From CADEED01 sp043747875 (GTDB lineage: Bacteria; Pseudomonadota; Gammaproteobacteria; Steroidobacterales; Steroidobacteraceae), in NCBI GenBank assembly GCA_043747875.1, contig JAYTOI010000027.1, positions 46,535 to 110,534 of the forward strand: 64,000 nt of DNA, read 5' to 3'. The notes below the pieces were generated by a model. That model had not been told where the DNA came from. It did no database searches and saw only the letters and a program-made list of their open reading frames with translations. Position numbers and translations under genes: made by a program. Shown here in pieces: positions 9,424-18,879 of the stretch (the first letter of the stretch is position 1; each line of letters starts with the position of its first letter).

Positions 9424-12098
9424 ACGCCGCCGCGAAGCATCTGCCGTGGGTGATCTGCGCATGCGCCGCGACCGCCGCCGCGCAGTCGCCGCCGACCCTG
9501 GTCCCCCTCGACATCTTCACGGTGCCCGAAGGCCTGGAAGTGACCGTCTGGGCGCAATCGCCGCTGCTCAAGAATCCGACCAACATCGACATCGATGCGG
9601 AAGGGCGGATCTGGGTGACCGAAGGCGTCAACTACCGGAGACACAAGGAGCGCGATTCGAAAGGCGATCGCGTCATGGTGCTCGAAGACACCGATGGCGA
9701 CGGTCGTGCCGACCAGTCTTCGGCATTCGTGCAGGAGCCGACTCTCGTCGCGCCGCTCGGCATGGCGGTGATCGGCAACAAGGTCATCGTATCGAACGCG
9801 CCCGATCTCATCGTCTACACCGACGTCGATGGCGACCGCCGGTTCAACCCGGCCGTGGACAAGCGCGAAGTGCTGCTGACGGGCTTCGACGGCCGCAACC
9901 ACGATCACGCGCTGCACTCGGTGACATTCGGTCCTGACGGCCGCTGGTATTTCAGCCAGGGCAACGCCGGCGCGCTTTTCACCGATCGCGGCGGCAAAAC
10001 CTTCCGCGTCGGCAGCCCCTACAACCCGGTACCGGATGGCGGCGCACAGCCGGTGTTCGGTTTCTCGCCGCCGGATTTCGCGGGCGCCAAGAGCGACGAC
10101 GGCCACGTCTACGTGGGCGGGTTTTCCGCGCGCATGCAGGCCGACGGCACGGCCGTGGAAATCCTCGGGTTCAACTTCCGCAACAGCTACGAACAGACCG
10201 TCACGAGCTTCGGCGACATCTTCCACAACGACAACGACGACCCGCCGGCCTGCCGCACTACCTACCTGATGGAATACGGCAATTTGGGCTTCTTCTCTCG
10301 CGACGGCAGGCGCTCCTGGAACGCGGATCGCCGGCCCGGCCAGTCCATCCCGACCGCTGAATGGCGTCAGGAAGATCCCGGCGTGATTCCGTCGGGCGAT
10401 GTGTACGGCGGCGGCGCGCCGACCGGCATCGTGATCAACGAGGGTGATGGCCTGGGTAAAAAGTGGCGTGGACTGCTGTTGTCCGCGGAGGCAGCCCGAA
10501 ACACCATCTTCGGTTACTTCCCGAAGGCGCAGGGCGCGGGCTATCAACTCGATCGGACCGATTTCCTGACCAGCAACGCCTCGCAGCAGTTTGCCGGCAC
10601 CGACTTCAAGGGTGGCAAGGTCAACAGCGAGATACAGACGTTCTTCCGCCCGTCCGACGTCGCCGTCGGTCCGGATGGCGCGATCTACGTGGCGGACTGG
10701 TTCGATCCGCGTGTCGGCGGGCACGACGACAAGGATGACACGACCTCGGGGGCTATCTACCGCATTGCGCCGAAGGGCTTCAAGCCCGTGGTGCCGAAGG
10801 CGGACCTTGCGACACTGGCGGGCCAGGTCACCGCGTTGCGCAGCCCCGCCGTAAACGTGCGAGCGGCCGGTTTCTCCGGCCTCAGCGTCCGCGGCAGCGC
10901 GGCGATTCCGGCCATCGAAGTCCTGCTGCGTGACGAGAACCCCTTCATCCGCGCGCGTGCGGTCTGGGTGATGGCGCGGCTCGGCGCGAGCGGGCTCGAG
11001 CGCGTCGAGTCGCTGACGAACGATGCCGATCCCATGATGCGCGTCGTGGCCTTCCGCACTCTGCGGCAGATGGGCCATGCCATGCCTTTCGCCGGCAAGC
11101 TGGCCCGCGATCCTTCCGCGGCCGTACGCCGTGAGGTGGCGCTTTCGTTGCGCGACGTGCCGTTCGACTCAGCGCGCGAAATCCTGCTGACGCTCGCCAA
11201 AGGATACGACGGCAAGGACCGCAGCTACCTGGAAGCCTGGGGAATCGGCGCCACGAACAAGGAAGAAGCGCTGTACACGGCACTCTCGGCTTCGCAACCC
11301 GGGTCCGATCCGGCGCTGTGGCCGGCTTCTTATGCCGATCTCGTCTGGCGGCTGACGCCGCCCGACGCCGTGCCCGCGTTCGCAGCACGCGCCAAGGCAG
11401 CGACGCTTTCGGCGACAGAGCGCGCCAAGGCAACCACCGCGCTCGGATTCATTCCGACGCCCGACGCGGCGCACGCGCTGCTCGACGTCGCGCACAATAG
11501 CGGCACGGACATCAAACAGAACCCGGCGTTGTGGTGGCTGATCAACTACAAGGACTCGCGCTGGGCAGGCGCCGGCATCGACGCCGAGCTCAAGCGCCGC
11601 GGACTGTACGATCCCGACGCGGTGGCGATCAACTCAGTCACCGTGCCCGTACCGCCGGAGAAGTCGACGCTGCCAGCCGTGGCCGACATCGCCAGATTGC
11701 GGGGTGACGCGAAGCGCGGCGCCGTCGCGGCGGGTGCGTGCCTGATGTGTCATCGCCTCAAAGGGCAGGGCGTGGACTACGCGCCGGCAATCGATGGCTT
11801 TGCCAGCCGCCAGACTCGCGAGGTGGTCATTACTTCCATCGTCGATCCGTCCAGCGACATCTCGCATGGGTATGACGGCGCGGAAATCACGCTGACGGAT
11901 GGCCGGAAGATCCACGGCCTCGTGCTGAGCGGCGGAAACCCGCTCATCGTGCAGAGCGCGGGCGGCGTCACGCAGATGATTCCTGGCGCGCAGGTCAAGG
12001 AACGCAAACGCCTTGGCCGGTCGCTGATGCTGAGCGCTGAGCAGTTAGGCCTCACCGCGCAACAGGTCGCGGACATCGCAGCGTATCTGCGCAACTGA
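9420..12098 (+). CDS. Exported PVC-type dehydrogenase-like propeller with c-type haem domain
   Basis: 892 residues with a short Sec signal (MNAAAKHLPWVICACAATAAA). Residues about 30-450 form a beta-propeller of the 'membrane-bound dehydrogenase' type, with repeated GxxxVxDxxGRIWVTEG-like blades and DxDGDxR acidic motifs that may bind calcium. Residues about 460-720 look like HEAT repeats (VRAAGFSGL, IRARAVWVMARLG). The C-terminal cytochrome domain has one haem site, C774-L-M-C777-H778. The arrangement matches PVC-type haem-binding CxxCH proteins. Overlap with the isomerase-like gene suggests periplasmic sugar oxidation coupled to the respiratory chain. Substrate and electron acceptor are unknown. 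Confidence 0.88.
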   Translation: MNAAAKHLPWVICACAATAAAQSPPTLVPLDIFTVPEGLEVTVWAQSPLLKNPTNIDIDAEGRIWVTEGVNYRRHKERDSKGDRVMVLEDTDGDGRADQSSAFVQEPTLVAPLGMAVIGNKVIVSNAPDLIVYTDVDGDRRFNPAVDKREVLLTGFDGRNHDHALHSVTFGPDGRWYFSQGNAGALFTDRGGKTFRVGSPYNPVPDGGAQPVFGFSPPDFAGAKSDDGHVYVGGFSARMQADGTAVEILGFNFRNSYEQTVTSFGDIFHNDNDDPPACRTTYLMEYGNLGFFSRDGRRSWNADRRPGQSIPTAEWRQEDPGVIPSGDVYGGGAPTGIVINEGDGLGKKWRGLLLSAEAARNTIFGYFPKAQGAGYQLDRTDFLTSNASQQFAGTDFKGGKVNSEIQTFFRPSDVAVGPDGAIYVADWFDPRVGGHDDKDDTTSGAIYRIAPKGFKPVVPKADLATLAGQVTALRSPAVNVRAAGFSGLSVRGSAAIPAIEVLLRDENPFIRARAVWVMARLGASGLERVESLTNDADPMMRVVAFRTLRQMGHAMPFAGKLARDPSAAVRREVALSLRDVPFDSAREILLTLAKGYDGKDRSYLEAWGIGATNKEEALYTALSASQPGSDPALWPASYADLVWRLTPPDAVPAFAARAKAATLSATERAKATTALGFIPTPDAAHALLDVAHNSGTDIKQNPALWWLINYKDSRWAGAGIDAELKRRGLYDPDAVAINSVTVPVPPEKSTLPAVADIARLRGDAKRGAVAAGACLMCHRLKGQGVDYAPAIDGFASRQTREVVITSIVDPSSDISHGYDGAEITLTDGRKIHGLVLSGGNPLIVQSAGGVTQMIPGAQVKERKRLGRSLMLSAEQLGLTAQQVADIAAYLRN

Positions 12099-12147
12099 GC
12101 GATGCACCCACAGAGCCCGTATCGACCGGAGTGCGTGTCAGGGTGAT

Positions 12148-12177
12148 GCGGACGGCGTCGTTGGCGACGCCGTCCGC
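12148..12177. terminator. Strong hairpin between convergent genes
   Basis: A perfect 13-bp stem (GCGGACGGCGTCG) with a TTGG loop, placed 50 bases after the haem-protein stop and 14 bases before the convergent haloperoxidase stop. Neither strand shows a long T run. It is best read as a bidirectional terminator or mRNA 3' end structure. Confidence 0.65.
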
Positions 12178-12191
12178 CCCCTCGTCTCTAG

Positions 12192-13721
12192 TTAGTTCAC
12201 CCGCTGGAACGAGTTCGCGAACACGTAGTTCGCGATCTGGCGCCCCTGCGTGATGCCCGCGGTCTTGTCGAACGACCAGTGGATGCCGAGATAGATGCGG
12301 CTCTGGCCGTTCTCTTCCTCAGCCTGCGACAGCGTGTTGAAGCTGCGCGGCACCAGCGGACGCACGTTGCCATTGTTGTCGCGCGTCACGCCGTTGAACT
12401 CATCCGACACGAACGTGAACGGGACGTTGTCGGTGCCACGGATATTGCGAAACATCTGGAACAATGCGCCGCCAAAGGTCGCGTGACCCGAAGGATACGC
12501 GGGGAACGGCGGGGTGAAGTTCGGGCCAGTCAGGTTCGAGGCCGGCGCGCCGAGCGGGAAGAAGTTTGCATCCCCGATCGTCGCCGGATTGCCATCGCCC
12601 GCGCCCGAAGGTCCGGTGCCCGCATTCGCCTCGCGAAGGCCGCCGATGGGACGCCAGAAGTCGTAGAAGTACTTCGAGTCCCAGCCTGCGATGCCGGCAT
12701 CGGCCATCGCGGTGTTCACCAGCGCGTATATGCGCGCCAAGTCGATGACACTCGTCATGTTCTTGGTGAGCTCGGTCGCAATCTGGTTATACAGCCGCGG
12801 CGGCGCGCACAGACTCGGCGTGCCGTCATAAGCCCAATAGATTCCGGCCGCCGTCTGATCTGCGCTGCGCTCCGTCGGTGTACGCACGCCGTCGCCGCCG
12901 AGCCGCTTTACCTCGTTGAACGACGTGGTGTACGCGGCGCTCGTCATCGCCGGCGGTGGTGGTGCGCGAAACTGCGAAGCCGACGTCATCACGAATGGCT
13001 TCACCTTGCTCCAATGCCCACCGAGCGCGAGCGGGATCAGGCTGATCGGATCCTGGCGCCAGCGTCCGGGGGCATTGCTGGTGGGCCACTCGGTGTTCAC
13101 CAGCGGCTCTTTGATCTGCGAGCCGTCGTTCGTGCGCTTGCCGAGGATGAAAGTGGCAGCCCGCTGGCCGATCGCGATCCCCAGGTTCTTCTGCTGCTCC
13201 TGGCTCAGCGGAATACGCGCGATGTCCGCGTCGTAGAGCGAGTTGAAGTTAGCAGCCTGCGAAGGCCACATCTTCACCAGCGTGTCGCGCGCGGCGGTCG
13301 CAATGGCCGCGTCGAGCGAGGCAGGCCGGGTCTCGCGCACCATGCCGCTGTAGCTGCGATAGCCACCGGTGATGGCATTGACGGCATCGAACACCGCGAT
13401 CTGCACGATGGTGACTGCGCGGATCGATCGGCCCGGGCCTAACGCCTCGCCGAACACGCGGTTCTCACCGGCTGCCACGGGGGTGTGGTCGAGCCCGGAC
13501 GCATCGATCGCCACCTGGTTCCAATAACGCAGCGTGTCGATGGTCGCGTTCGAGCGGCGCGGGGGATTGACGATTGCAGCCGTGACTGCAGTGGCAGAAA
13601 CCCGTGGCCCGAACGCCTCACTCGACGTGAGGGGCTTATCGGCAGCAAAAGAGGGCGCTGCCACGGCGGCGAACAAAGCCGCGCCGAGGCTGGTAGCCCA
13701 TCGAGTTGAATGAGGATGCAT
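12192..13721 (-). CDS. Vanadium-dependent haloperoxidase/PAP2-fold exported protein
   Basis: 509 residues from the ATG at 13721, which has a clear ribosome site (AAAGGAGTGTCTC then ATG). An earlier in-frame ATG lacks one. There is a Sec signal in the first 26 residues (ATSLGAALFAAVAAPSFAA). The vanadate/phosphate-binding motifs are present in order: KYFYDFWRP (K-x6-R), YPSGHATFGG (PSGH near 410-413) and RIYLGIHW (R-x5-H near 475-481). This is the signature shared by vanadium haloperoxidases and PAP2 phosphatases. Length and spacing fit the haloperoxidase-like branch. Peroxidase activity cannot be told from phosphatase activity by sequence alone. It is a single-gene unit ending at a shared hairpin. 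Confidence 0.85.
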   Translation of the reverse strand: MHPHSTRWATSLGAALFAAVAAPSFAADKPLTSSEAFGPRVSATAVTAAIVNPPRRSNATIDTLRYWNQVAIDASGLDHTPVAAGENRVFGEALGPGRSIRAVTIVQIAVFDAVNAITGGYRSYSGMVRETRPASLDAAIATAARDTLVKMWPSQAANFNSLYDADIARIPLSQEQQKNLGIAIGQRAATFILGKRTNDGSQIKEPLVNTEWPTSNAPGRWRQDPISLIPLALGGHWSKVKPFVMTSASQFRAPPPPAMTSAAYTTSFNEVKRLGGDGVRTPTERSADQTAAGIYWAYDGTPSLCAPPRLYNQIATELTKNMTSVIDLARIYALVNTAMADAGIAGWDSKYFYDFWRPIGGLREANAGTGPSGAGDGNPATIGDANFFPLGAPASNLTGPNFTPPFPAYPSGHATFGGALFQMFRNIRGTDNVPFTFVSDEFNGVTRDNNGNVRPLVPRSFNTLSQAEEENGQSRIYLGIHWSFDKTAGITQGRQIANYVFANSFQRVN

Positions 13722-13897
13722 GAGACACTCCTTTGTCTGATTCCCGCGTAGGCGGGGTCTGGTACGAATGAAAGCGCGTGGATGGTGCACCATTTGCGGG
13801 TCCGCGGATAGTTGTGAGGTGTCGTCAGATACAGACTTCGCCATGCAGGCGGCGGGCTGAGGAAGACACTAACAACGGACAGCGATCCAAGACGCGC

Positions 13898-15133
13898 TCA
13901 ATCGCTGGGGCTTGTGAGTCGTCGTTCTTGCCACTCGGTGAGTAAGCGAAGTGTTTCGCCATTCGATGCCGCGAATGCCGGCCCCGGGAAGCGTTGTGCA
14001 TACTCCAGGGGACTGCATTCGACGACCTCGGTGGTCTCATAGCCCCCGGGCACCGTTGCACGAACCGATAGATCGGCGCCGGCTTCCAGCAGCAAGCGGG
14101 CAACGGACAATCCCCAATCATTGAACTGTGTCGCAGCGTGGAAGATCGGCGTTTGGCCGCCGATCCCGTGTTCGTCGACCGTCGCCCGCGCATTGACGTC
14201 CGCCCCTCGAGCGATCAGCAGGCGGGCGGCCTCGAGATTGCCAAATTCTGCGGCGACGTGGAGCAGCGTCGCGCCGGCCAAGACCAGGCGGCGAGCGCCG
14301 GTGGTGCCAATGTCCAGCTGTGGCCAGCGCGCATGAGTCATCCCGGGCACATCCTGGAGTCGTCTGCTCAGCTCATCGAGCCGGCCAGCAATGATGTCGA
14401 GCACTGCAGGTGCGTCGTAGCGGGTCCGGCCACCCGCCGCACCGAGCGCATCGATGCAGCGGCTGAGGTTGCTCGAACGGACGTAGCTCCCAAGTAGATG
14501 GTCCAGCGCCGTTTCTCCGTGTGAGCCGCGAATGTTTGGATTCGCCCCGTGCTGCAGCAGCCAGAGCATCGCCTCCGGATCAACGGTTTCACAGGGCGCA
14601 AACAAGATCGGAAAGGTGCCGTTGCATCGGGCATTCACATCCGCGCCGTGGGCCAGGAGGAGATCCATCATCGGGGACCGTTCACCGCGAAGCGCCGCGC
14701 GCATCAGCGGAGCATCACCTCCCTGGTGAATATCGGAGCCGTTGTCGATCATCCACCTCACTATCTCCAGCCGCGCGGCGGACGGCGGACCGGCGACATT
14801 TCGGCACTCTGCCGCCCAAGTCAGAGGCCCATTCCCGCGGTAACCCACCGCCGCCAGATGCAGCGAAGGATTCGAAGTCATCAGCCGCCTGACACTCTCG
14901 ACATCGTCGAGATCGATGAGTTGTTTCAACCGCCCGCCTTCATGAAGCAAATCGATGTGCGCGTGGAGTCTCGGCCAACTCTCGAAGCCGTAGCTCCGGG
15001 CGATCTTGAACTGCGCGTCGGCAAGTGTCTTTGCGCCTCCAGACCTGAGCAGGTCCTTGGCCTGGTCTTTCAGGTGACGCAGATTGGGCGAGGGCGGAAG
15101 CAGGCGGGATGCGCTGTGCCGGGGGCTGGGCAT
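13898..15133 (-). CDS. Ankyrin-repeat protein
   Basis: 411 residues, start supported by AAAGGAGTTTGTC directly before the ATG. The N-terminal 60 residues carry the motif found at the start of many bacterial ankyrin proteins (NLRHLKDQAKDLLRSG, then FKIARSYGFESWPRLHAHI). At least five ankyrin repeats follow, for example LLLAHGADVNAR, LLQHGANPNIRG with GETALDHLL, LLHVAAEFGNLEAARLLIARGADVNAR in pieces, and LLLEAGADL. There is no signal peptide, so it is probably cytoplasmic and binds protein partners. The partner is unknown. It is monocistronic between the haloperoxidase-like gene and a long non-coding stretch. Confidence 0.85.
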   Translation of the reverse strand: MPSPRHSASRLLPPSPNLRHLKDQAKDLLRSGGAKTLADAQFKIARSYGFESWPRLHAHIDLLHEGGRLKQLIDLDDVESVRRLMTSNPSLHLAAVGYRGNGPLTWAAECRNVAGPPSAARLEIVRWMIDNGSDIHQGGDAPLMRAALRGERSPMMDLLLAHGADVNARCNGTFPILFAPCETVDPEAMLWLLQHGANPNIRGSHGETALDHLLGSYVRSSNLSRCIDALGAAGGRTRYDAPAVLDIIAGRLDELSRRLQDVPGMTHARWPQLDIGTTGARRLVLAGATLLHVAAEFGNLEAARLLIARGADVNARATVDEHGIGGQTPIFHAATQFNDWGLSVARLLLEAGADLSVRATVPGGYETTEVVECSPLEYAQRFPGPAFAASNGETLRLLTEWQERRLTSPSD

Positions 15134-15797
15134 GACAAACTCCTTTCAATAGCGCCCGGTGGTCCGCTCCACGGGCTGAAAGAAGTTGCAACAGAGAGCA
15201 ACCAACTGGGTGGGCTTCTACCCTTTCCGCGGACTGGAAGCGCCCCATGCGCCGCAAAACTATAGCGGAATCGGCTCGCCAGTGGCAATGGGCGGTGCCG
15301 CGAAACTGCGTTCCGGCCGAGGCCGTCGGAGGTCCGCGCCCGGGCGTGATCGCTCCACCTTGTTAGTCGCCTGGCGGCCGATACCCTAGCTACTCCCGCT
15401 CGCGCGGCGCGCGAGCCGCATCGATCCGCACGATCGGTCGGCCGCTTCGCGGCCTCTATCTTGGCTGGCGCGCACCGGAATGCTGCATCGCCCACCGCAT
15501 GCGCCGGATCAATGCGCCTTGCGCCCGGTGTTTTCCGCCGTTTCCGGCCCGCATGCAGCGAAACTCGACAGCGCGTCGCGCTTCAGGGAAGCTCCGCCCA
15601 AGGTTCTGGGGTCTCGCGTCGAATTCTCGTTGACCACGCCTGGGGAGGCGGAAAGATACGGCGGTCAGCCTGCATTCCTCCCATGGACGATTTTGATCGT
15701 CAGAAAAATTGCGCTCCGCATCGGCTGATGGGAGGCGCAACGCGAGCCGCATGACTGCGCAGAGCTTCCATTCGCTCAACTGAAAAGGAAATTCTTC
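15134..15797. other. Intergenic region, no gene recognised
   Basis: About 660 bases between the divergent ankyrin and M36 protease genes. Several short open frames exist on both strands, but none has a ribosome site, recognisable domain or consistent codon pattern. The region must hold promoters for both flanking genes. I could not fix -35/-10 boxes with confidence. Confidence 0.5.
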
Positions 15798-18419
15798 ATG
15801 AGCTCACGTCAATCGCGGCCCGCATCGGGTTCGCACTCACTTGGTCTCTATCTGCTCCCTGTGCTGCTTTGTGCTGGCCTGGCGCCGGCACAAGGTCTCG
15901 CCGATGGTGAGCGTCACTACGATGCGCGCAGTACCGGCATCCGCGCGTTCGCCGGCGATCAAACCCTTGCACGAGCCAGAACTCCGGTGCCACAGAGTCT
16001 CTCCGCCGACGTGCAGGAGCTGTCCGGGCTGGAGCTCGATGAAATCACCGGCGCAGTGCGCTCGCTTTCGAGCGAACGCGGTTTTCTCAGCGCCGCAACG
16101 TCGGGCGAACCGATGACGATCGCGATGGACTTCGTGCGCAGGAATCTCGCGGCATTGGGCTTGGAGGCTTCCGACCTCGAGGGCTACGCGGTTTCGAACG
16201 TCGTGTATTCGAAGGTGACGGGCGCTACGCGCATCTACCTGCAGCAGCGGTATCAGGGCATTCCGGTCTACAACGCGCAGTTGCAGATCAACGTGAATCG
16301 TGACGGCCGCGTCATCAGCGTCAACAACTCGTTCATGGCAGGCCTGCAGCGCGCGGTACCTGCGCTGAAGCCGGTCAAGCAATTGCCCGCGGCCGTGGGC
16401 GAGGCGTTGCGATTCTCCGGCATCAAGGCGCCGGCTGCCATCCTCTCCGACACCAGCAAAGGTCTGCAGGGACTGACGCGCGTCGAGAACACCGGCATTT
16501 CGCTGGATCCCATCGACGGCGCGCTGATGCTGCTGCCCGTCCGACCGGGCGAGGCGCGGCTGGTGTGGAATTTCCAGATCCACACACTCGACCAGCAGAA
16601 ATGGTGGGATCTCACGGTGGACGCTGCCAGCGGCCAGGTGTGGACGCGCTTCGACTGGATTGCCGGCGATCAATACCGCGTGTATCCGCGGCCGGTTGAA
16701 AGTCCTAACCACGCGACACCGCTGCCGCCCGCGGACGGCCGCGCGCTGGTGGTGAATCCGGCCAATGCGCTGGCGTCACCTTTCGGCTGGCACGACACCA
16801 ATGGCGTCGCGGGCGCCGAGTCGCAGCTGACGACGGGCAACAACGTCGATGCCTACACCGACACCGACGCCAACAACGCCGCCGACGCCAACTCCAGGCC
16901 GAGTGGCGGCGCGGCATTGAACTTCGATTTTCCGCTCAGCCTCGCGCTGGCACCCAGCGGATACCGGCCGGGCGCGGTGACCAATCTGTTCTACCTGAAC
17001 AACATCATCCACGATGTGCAGTACCAGTACGGCTTCGATGAAGCGGCCGGCAACTTCCAGGTCAACAACTACGGCCGCGGCGGTGCTGGCAACGATTCCG
17101 TACAGGCGGAAGCGCAGGACGGCGCCGGCACTAACAATGCGAACTTCGGCACGCCACGGGACGGTCTGCGTCCGCGCATGCAGATGTTCGTGTGGACTGC
17201 CCCGACTCCGGACCGCGACGGCGATCTCGACGCCAGCATCGTCATCCACGAATACGGTCATGGCATTTCGAACCGTCTCGTCGGCGGTCCGCAGAACGTG
17301 AGCTGCCTGACTAACGCCCAGCAGGCCGGCGAGGGTCTGTCGGACTTCTGGGCGCTGGCATACACCGCACGAACCGGCGACACCGGCCCGCAGTCGCGTG
17401 GCATCGGCACGTATGCGCTCAATCAGCAGACCAACGGCCGCGGCATCCGCACGCAGCCGTACAGCACCAACCAGGCGCTGAACACGTGGACCTACGCCAG
17501 CATCAACGGCATGGCCGTTCCGCACGGCGTCGGCTCGGTGTGGGCGCAAGGCGCGTGGGAGGTTTACTGGAAGCTCGTCGATCGCTGGGGCTTCGACGCG
17601 AACCTCTACAACGCGACGGGCAGCGGCGGCAACCAGCGCATGATGCTGTACGTCAACGAAGGTCTGAAGAACGCCGCGTGCAACCCGACGTTCACGCAGA
17701 TTCGCGATGGCATCATCCAGGCGGCCGCGGACAATCACGGTGGTGAGGACGTGTGCCGCATGTGGGAGGCGTTCGCGGCCTACGGTCTCGGCACGAATGC
17801 GGTGAGCGGTGGCGCGAACAGCACGACGCCGACCAACGGCTTCGACATTCCGGCGTCCTGTCAGGGTGGCGGCAACCCGGGGGTCACCGTGTTCAACGAC
17901 ACGTTTGAAACCCTGCTCGGGTGGCAGACGAATCCGAATGGAACCGACACCGCAACCACCGGCGCGTGGGAGCGCGGCGTTCCGCAGGCGACCAACTCCG
18001 GCGGTGCGAAGCAGTTGGGTACGACGACCAGCGGTACGAACGACCTGGTCACCGGACGGCTGGCCGGCGCGGGCGCGGGCGATGCCGACATCGACGGCGG
18101 TGTCACTTCGATCCGTTCGCCCGCGATCACCTTGCCGGCAACGGGCACGCTCACGCTGACGTTCAACTACTACCTGGCACACGGGACGAACGCGACGACC
18201 GCGGACTTCCTGCGGGTCAGCGTGGTGGGCAGCACCACGAGCGTGGTGTTCCAGCGGCTCGGCGCAGCGACCAATGTCAATGGCGCCTGGGCCGCCGCGA
18301 CTGCGAGCCTCAACGCCTTCGCAGGTCAGACGGTGAGGATCGTGATCGAAGCCGCGGATGCGGCGACGGCCAGCCTGGTCGAGGCGGGCATCGACGATGT
18401 GAAGATCACGCAGCAGTAG
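15798..18419 (+). CDS. Secreted M36 (fungalysin-type) zinc metalloprotease
   Basis: 873 residues with a ribosome site AAAAGGA 8 bases upstream. A Sec signal (residues about 14-36) is followed by an FTP/PepSY-like propeptide (about 60-290, including RIYLQQRYQGIPVYNAQLQ). The M36 catalytic domain spans about 300-680. Zinc ligands are H484-E-Y-G-H488 and Glu512 in GEGLSDFWA. Residues 690-873 form an extra beta-rich domain that starts FNDTFETLLGWQ and is rich in Gly/Thr/Ala, probably a secretion or binding module. It should be secreted and self-processed, degrading external protein. It is a single-gene unit ending in a strong hairpin at 18441. Confidence 0.92.
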   Translation: MSSRQSRPASGSHSLGLYLLPVLLCAGLAPAQGLADGERHYDARSTGIRAFAGDQTLARARTPVPQSLSADVQELSGLELDEITGAVRSLSSERGFLSAATSGEPMTIAMDFVRRNLAALGLEASDLEGYAVSNVVYSKVTGATRIYLQQRYQGIPVYNAQLQINVNRDGRVISVNNSFMAGLQRAVPALKPVKQLPAAVGEALRFSGIKAPAAILSDTSKGLQGLTRVENTGISLDPIDGALMLLPVRPGEARLVWNFQIHTLDQQKWWDLTVDAASGQVWTRFDWIAGDQYRVYPRPVESPNHATPLPPADGRALVVNPANALASPFGWHDTNGVAGAESQLTTGNNVDAYTDTDANNAADANSRPSGGAALNFDFPLSLALAPSGYRPGAVTNLFYLNNIIHDVQYQYGFDEAAGNFQVNNYGRGGAGNDSVQAEAQDGAGTNNANFGTPRDGLRPRMQMFVWTAPTPDRDGDLDASIVIHEYGHGISNRLVGGPQNVSCLTNAQQAGEGLSDFWALAYTARTGDTGPQSRGIGTYALNQQTNGRGIRTQPYSTNQALNTWTYASINGMAVPHGVGSVWAQGAWEVYWKLVDRWGFDANLYNATGSGGNQRMMLYVNEGLKNAACNPTFTQIRDGIIQAAADNHGGEDVCRMWEAFAAYGLGTNAVSGGANSTTPTNGFDIPASCQGGGNPGVTVFNDTFETLLGWQTNPNGTDTATTGAWERGVPQATNSGGAKQLGTTTSGTNDLVTGRLAGAGAGDADIDGGVTSIRSPAITLPATGTLTLTFNYYLAHGTNATTADFLRVSVVGSTTSVVFQRLGAATNVNGAWAAATASLNAFAGQTVRIVIEAADAATASLVEAGIDDVKITQQ

Positions 18420-18440
18420 TTCGACTACGCTGACGATCGA

Positions 18441-18476
18441 ACGTGGGTCCTGCGCGGTGACGCGCAGGGCCCACGT
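18441..18476 (+). terminator. Hairpin terminator after the M36 protease gene
   Basis: A 16-bp stem (ACGTGGGTCCTGCGCG pairing with CGCGCAGGGCCCACGT, one G-U pair) around a GTGA loop, starting 21 bases after the stop codon. No long T run follows. The position and stem strength still support transcript ending here. Confidence 0.65.
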
Positions 18477-18693
18477 CATGTGGGAGGCCGACTTCTGCCC
18501 TGCTGATGTGCCTCGCCCTGACGAGGTGCGTTTCGGCACGCGCTCCGTACACGAACAGCGTCGTCCTCGGAGGAAAAGGCACGCTGGCGCCGGGAGTCAC
18601 GGCCTGTGTACGAGCCACAAGGCTCTCGGTAGGCTTCATTTCCGTTACCGAAGACTCACGCTGCCCGCGTGGCGCTGTTTCTCGGCAGGCGAG

Positions 18694-18879
18694 GTGTGGG
18701 TCGTGCTAGTAATCATCGATGCGCAGGCCGAGTCGCCGGTGGAGATCCTGGAGCACGGCAGCTCAACTGCCGGCGGATATAGCGTGACGGTAGTGCACGT
18801 GGATCCGCAGCGCACGACCTTCGCGCGGATTGCATCGCAGGACTGTCGTGTGACGGTGAAGATAGACAAGGCAGATTGA
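18694..18879 (+). CDS. Possible small protein before the HEPN gene
   Basis: An open frame of 61 residues can start at GTG 18694 and ends at the TGA that overlaps the TTG start of the next gene (TTGA). The product reads VWVVLVIIDAQAES at the start, and codons favour G/C in third position, unlike random frames here. No domain is recognised and there is no clear ribosome site. The same frame stays open further upstream in poorer sequence. It may be a real leader peptide of the HEPN/YaaC unit, or the tail of a lost gene. Confidence 0.3.
   Translation: MWVVLVIIDAQAESPVEILEHGSSTAGGYSVTVVHVDPQRTTFARIASQDCRVTVKIDKAD

Noticed and set aside
9387..11078. 563-codon minus-strand frame opposite the haem propeller gene
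   Set aside because: Same reason: the plus frame has signal, propeller and CxxCH motifs.
16776..18539. 587-codon minus-strand frame opposite the M36 protease
   Set aside because: Antisense shadow. The plus strand carries HEYGH and the Glu ligand. The reverse product is low-complexity Arg/Val-rich.
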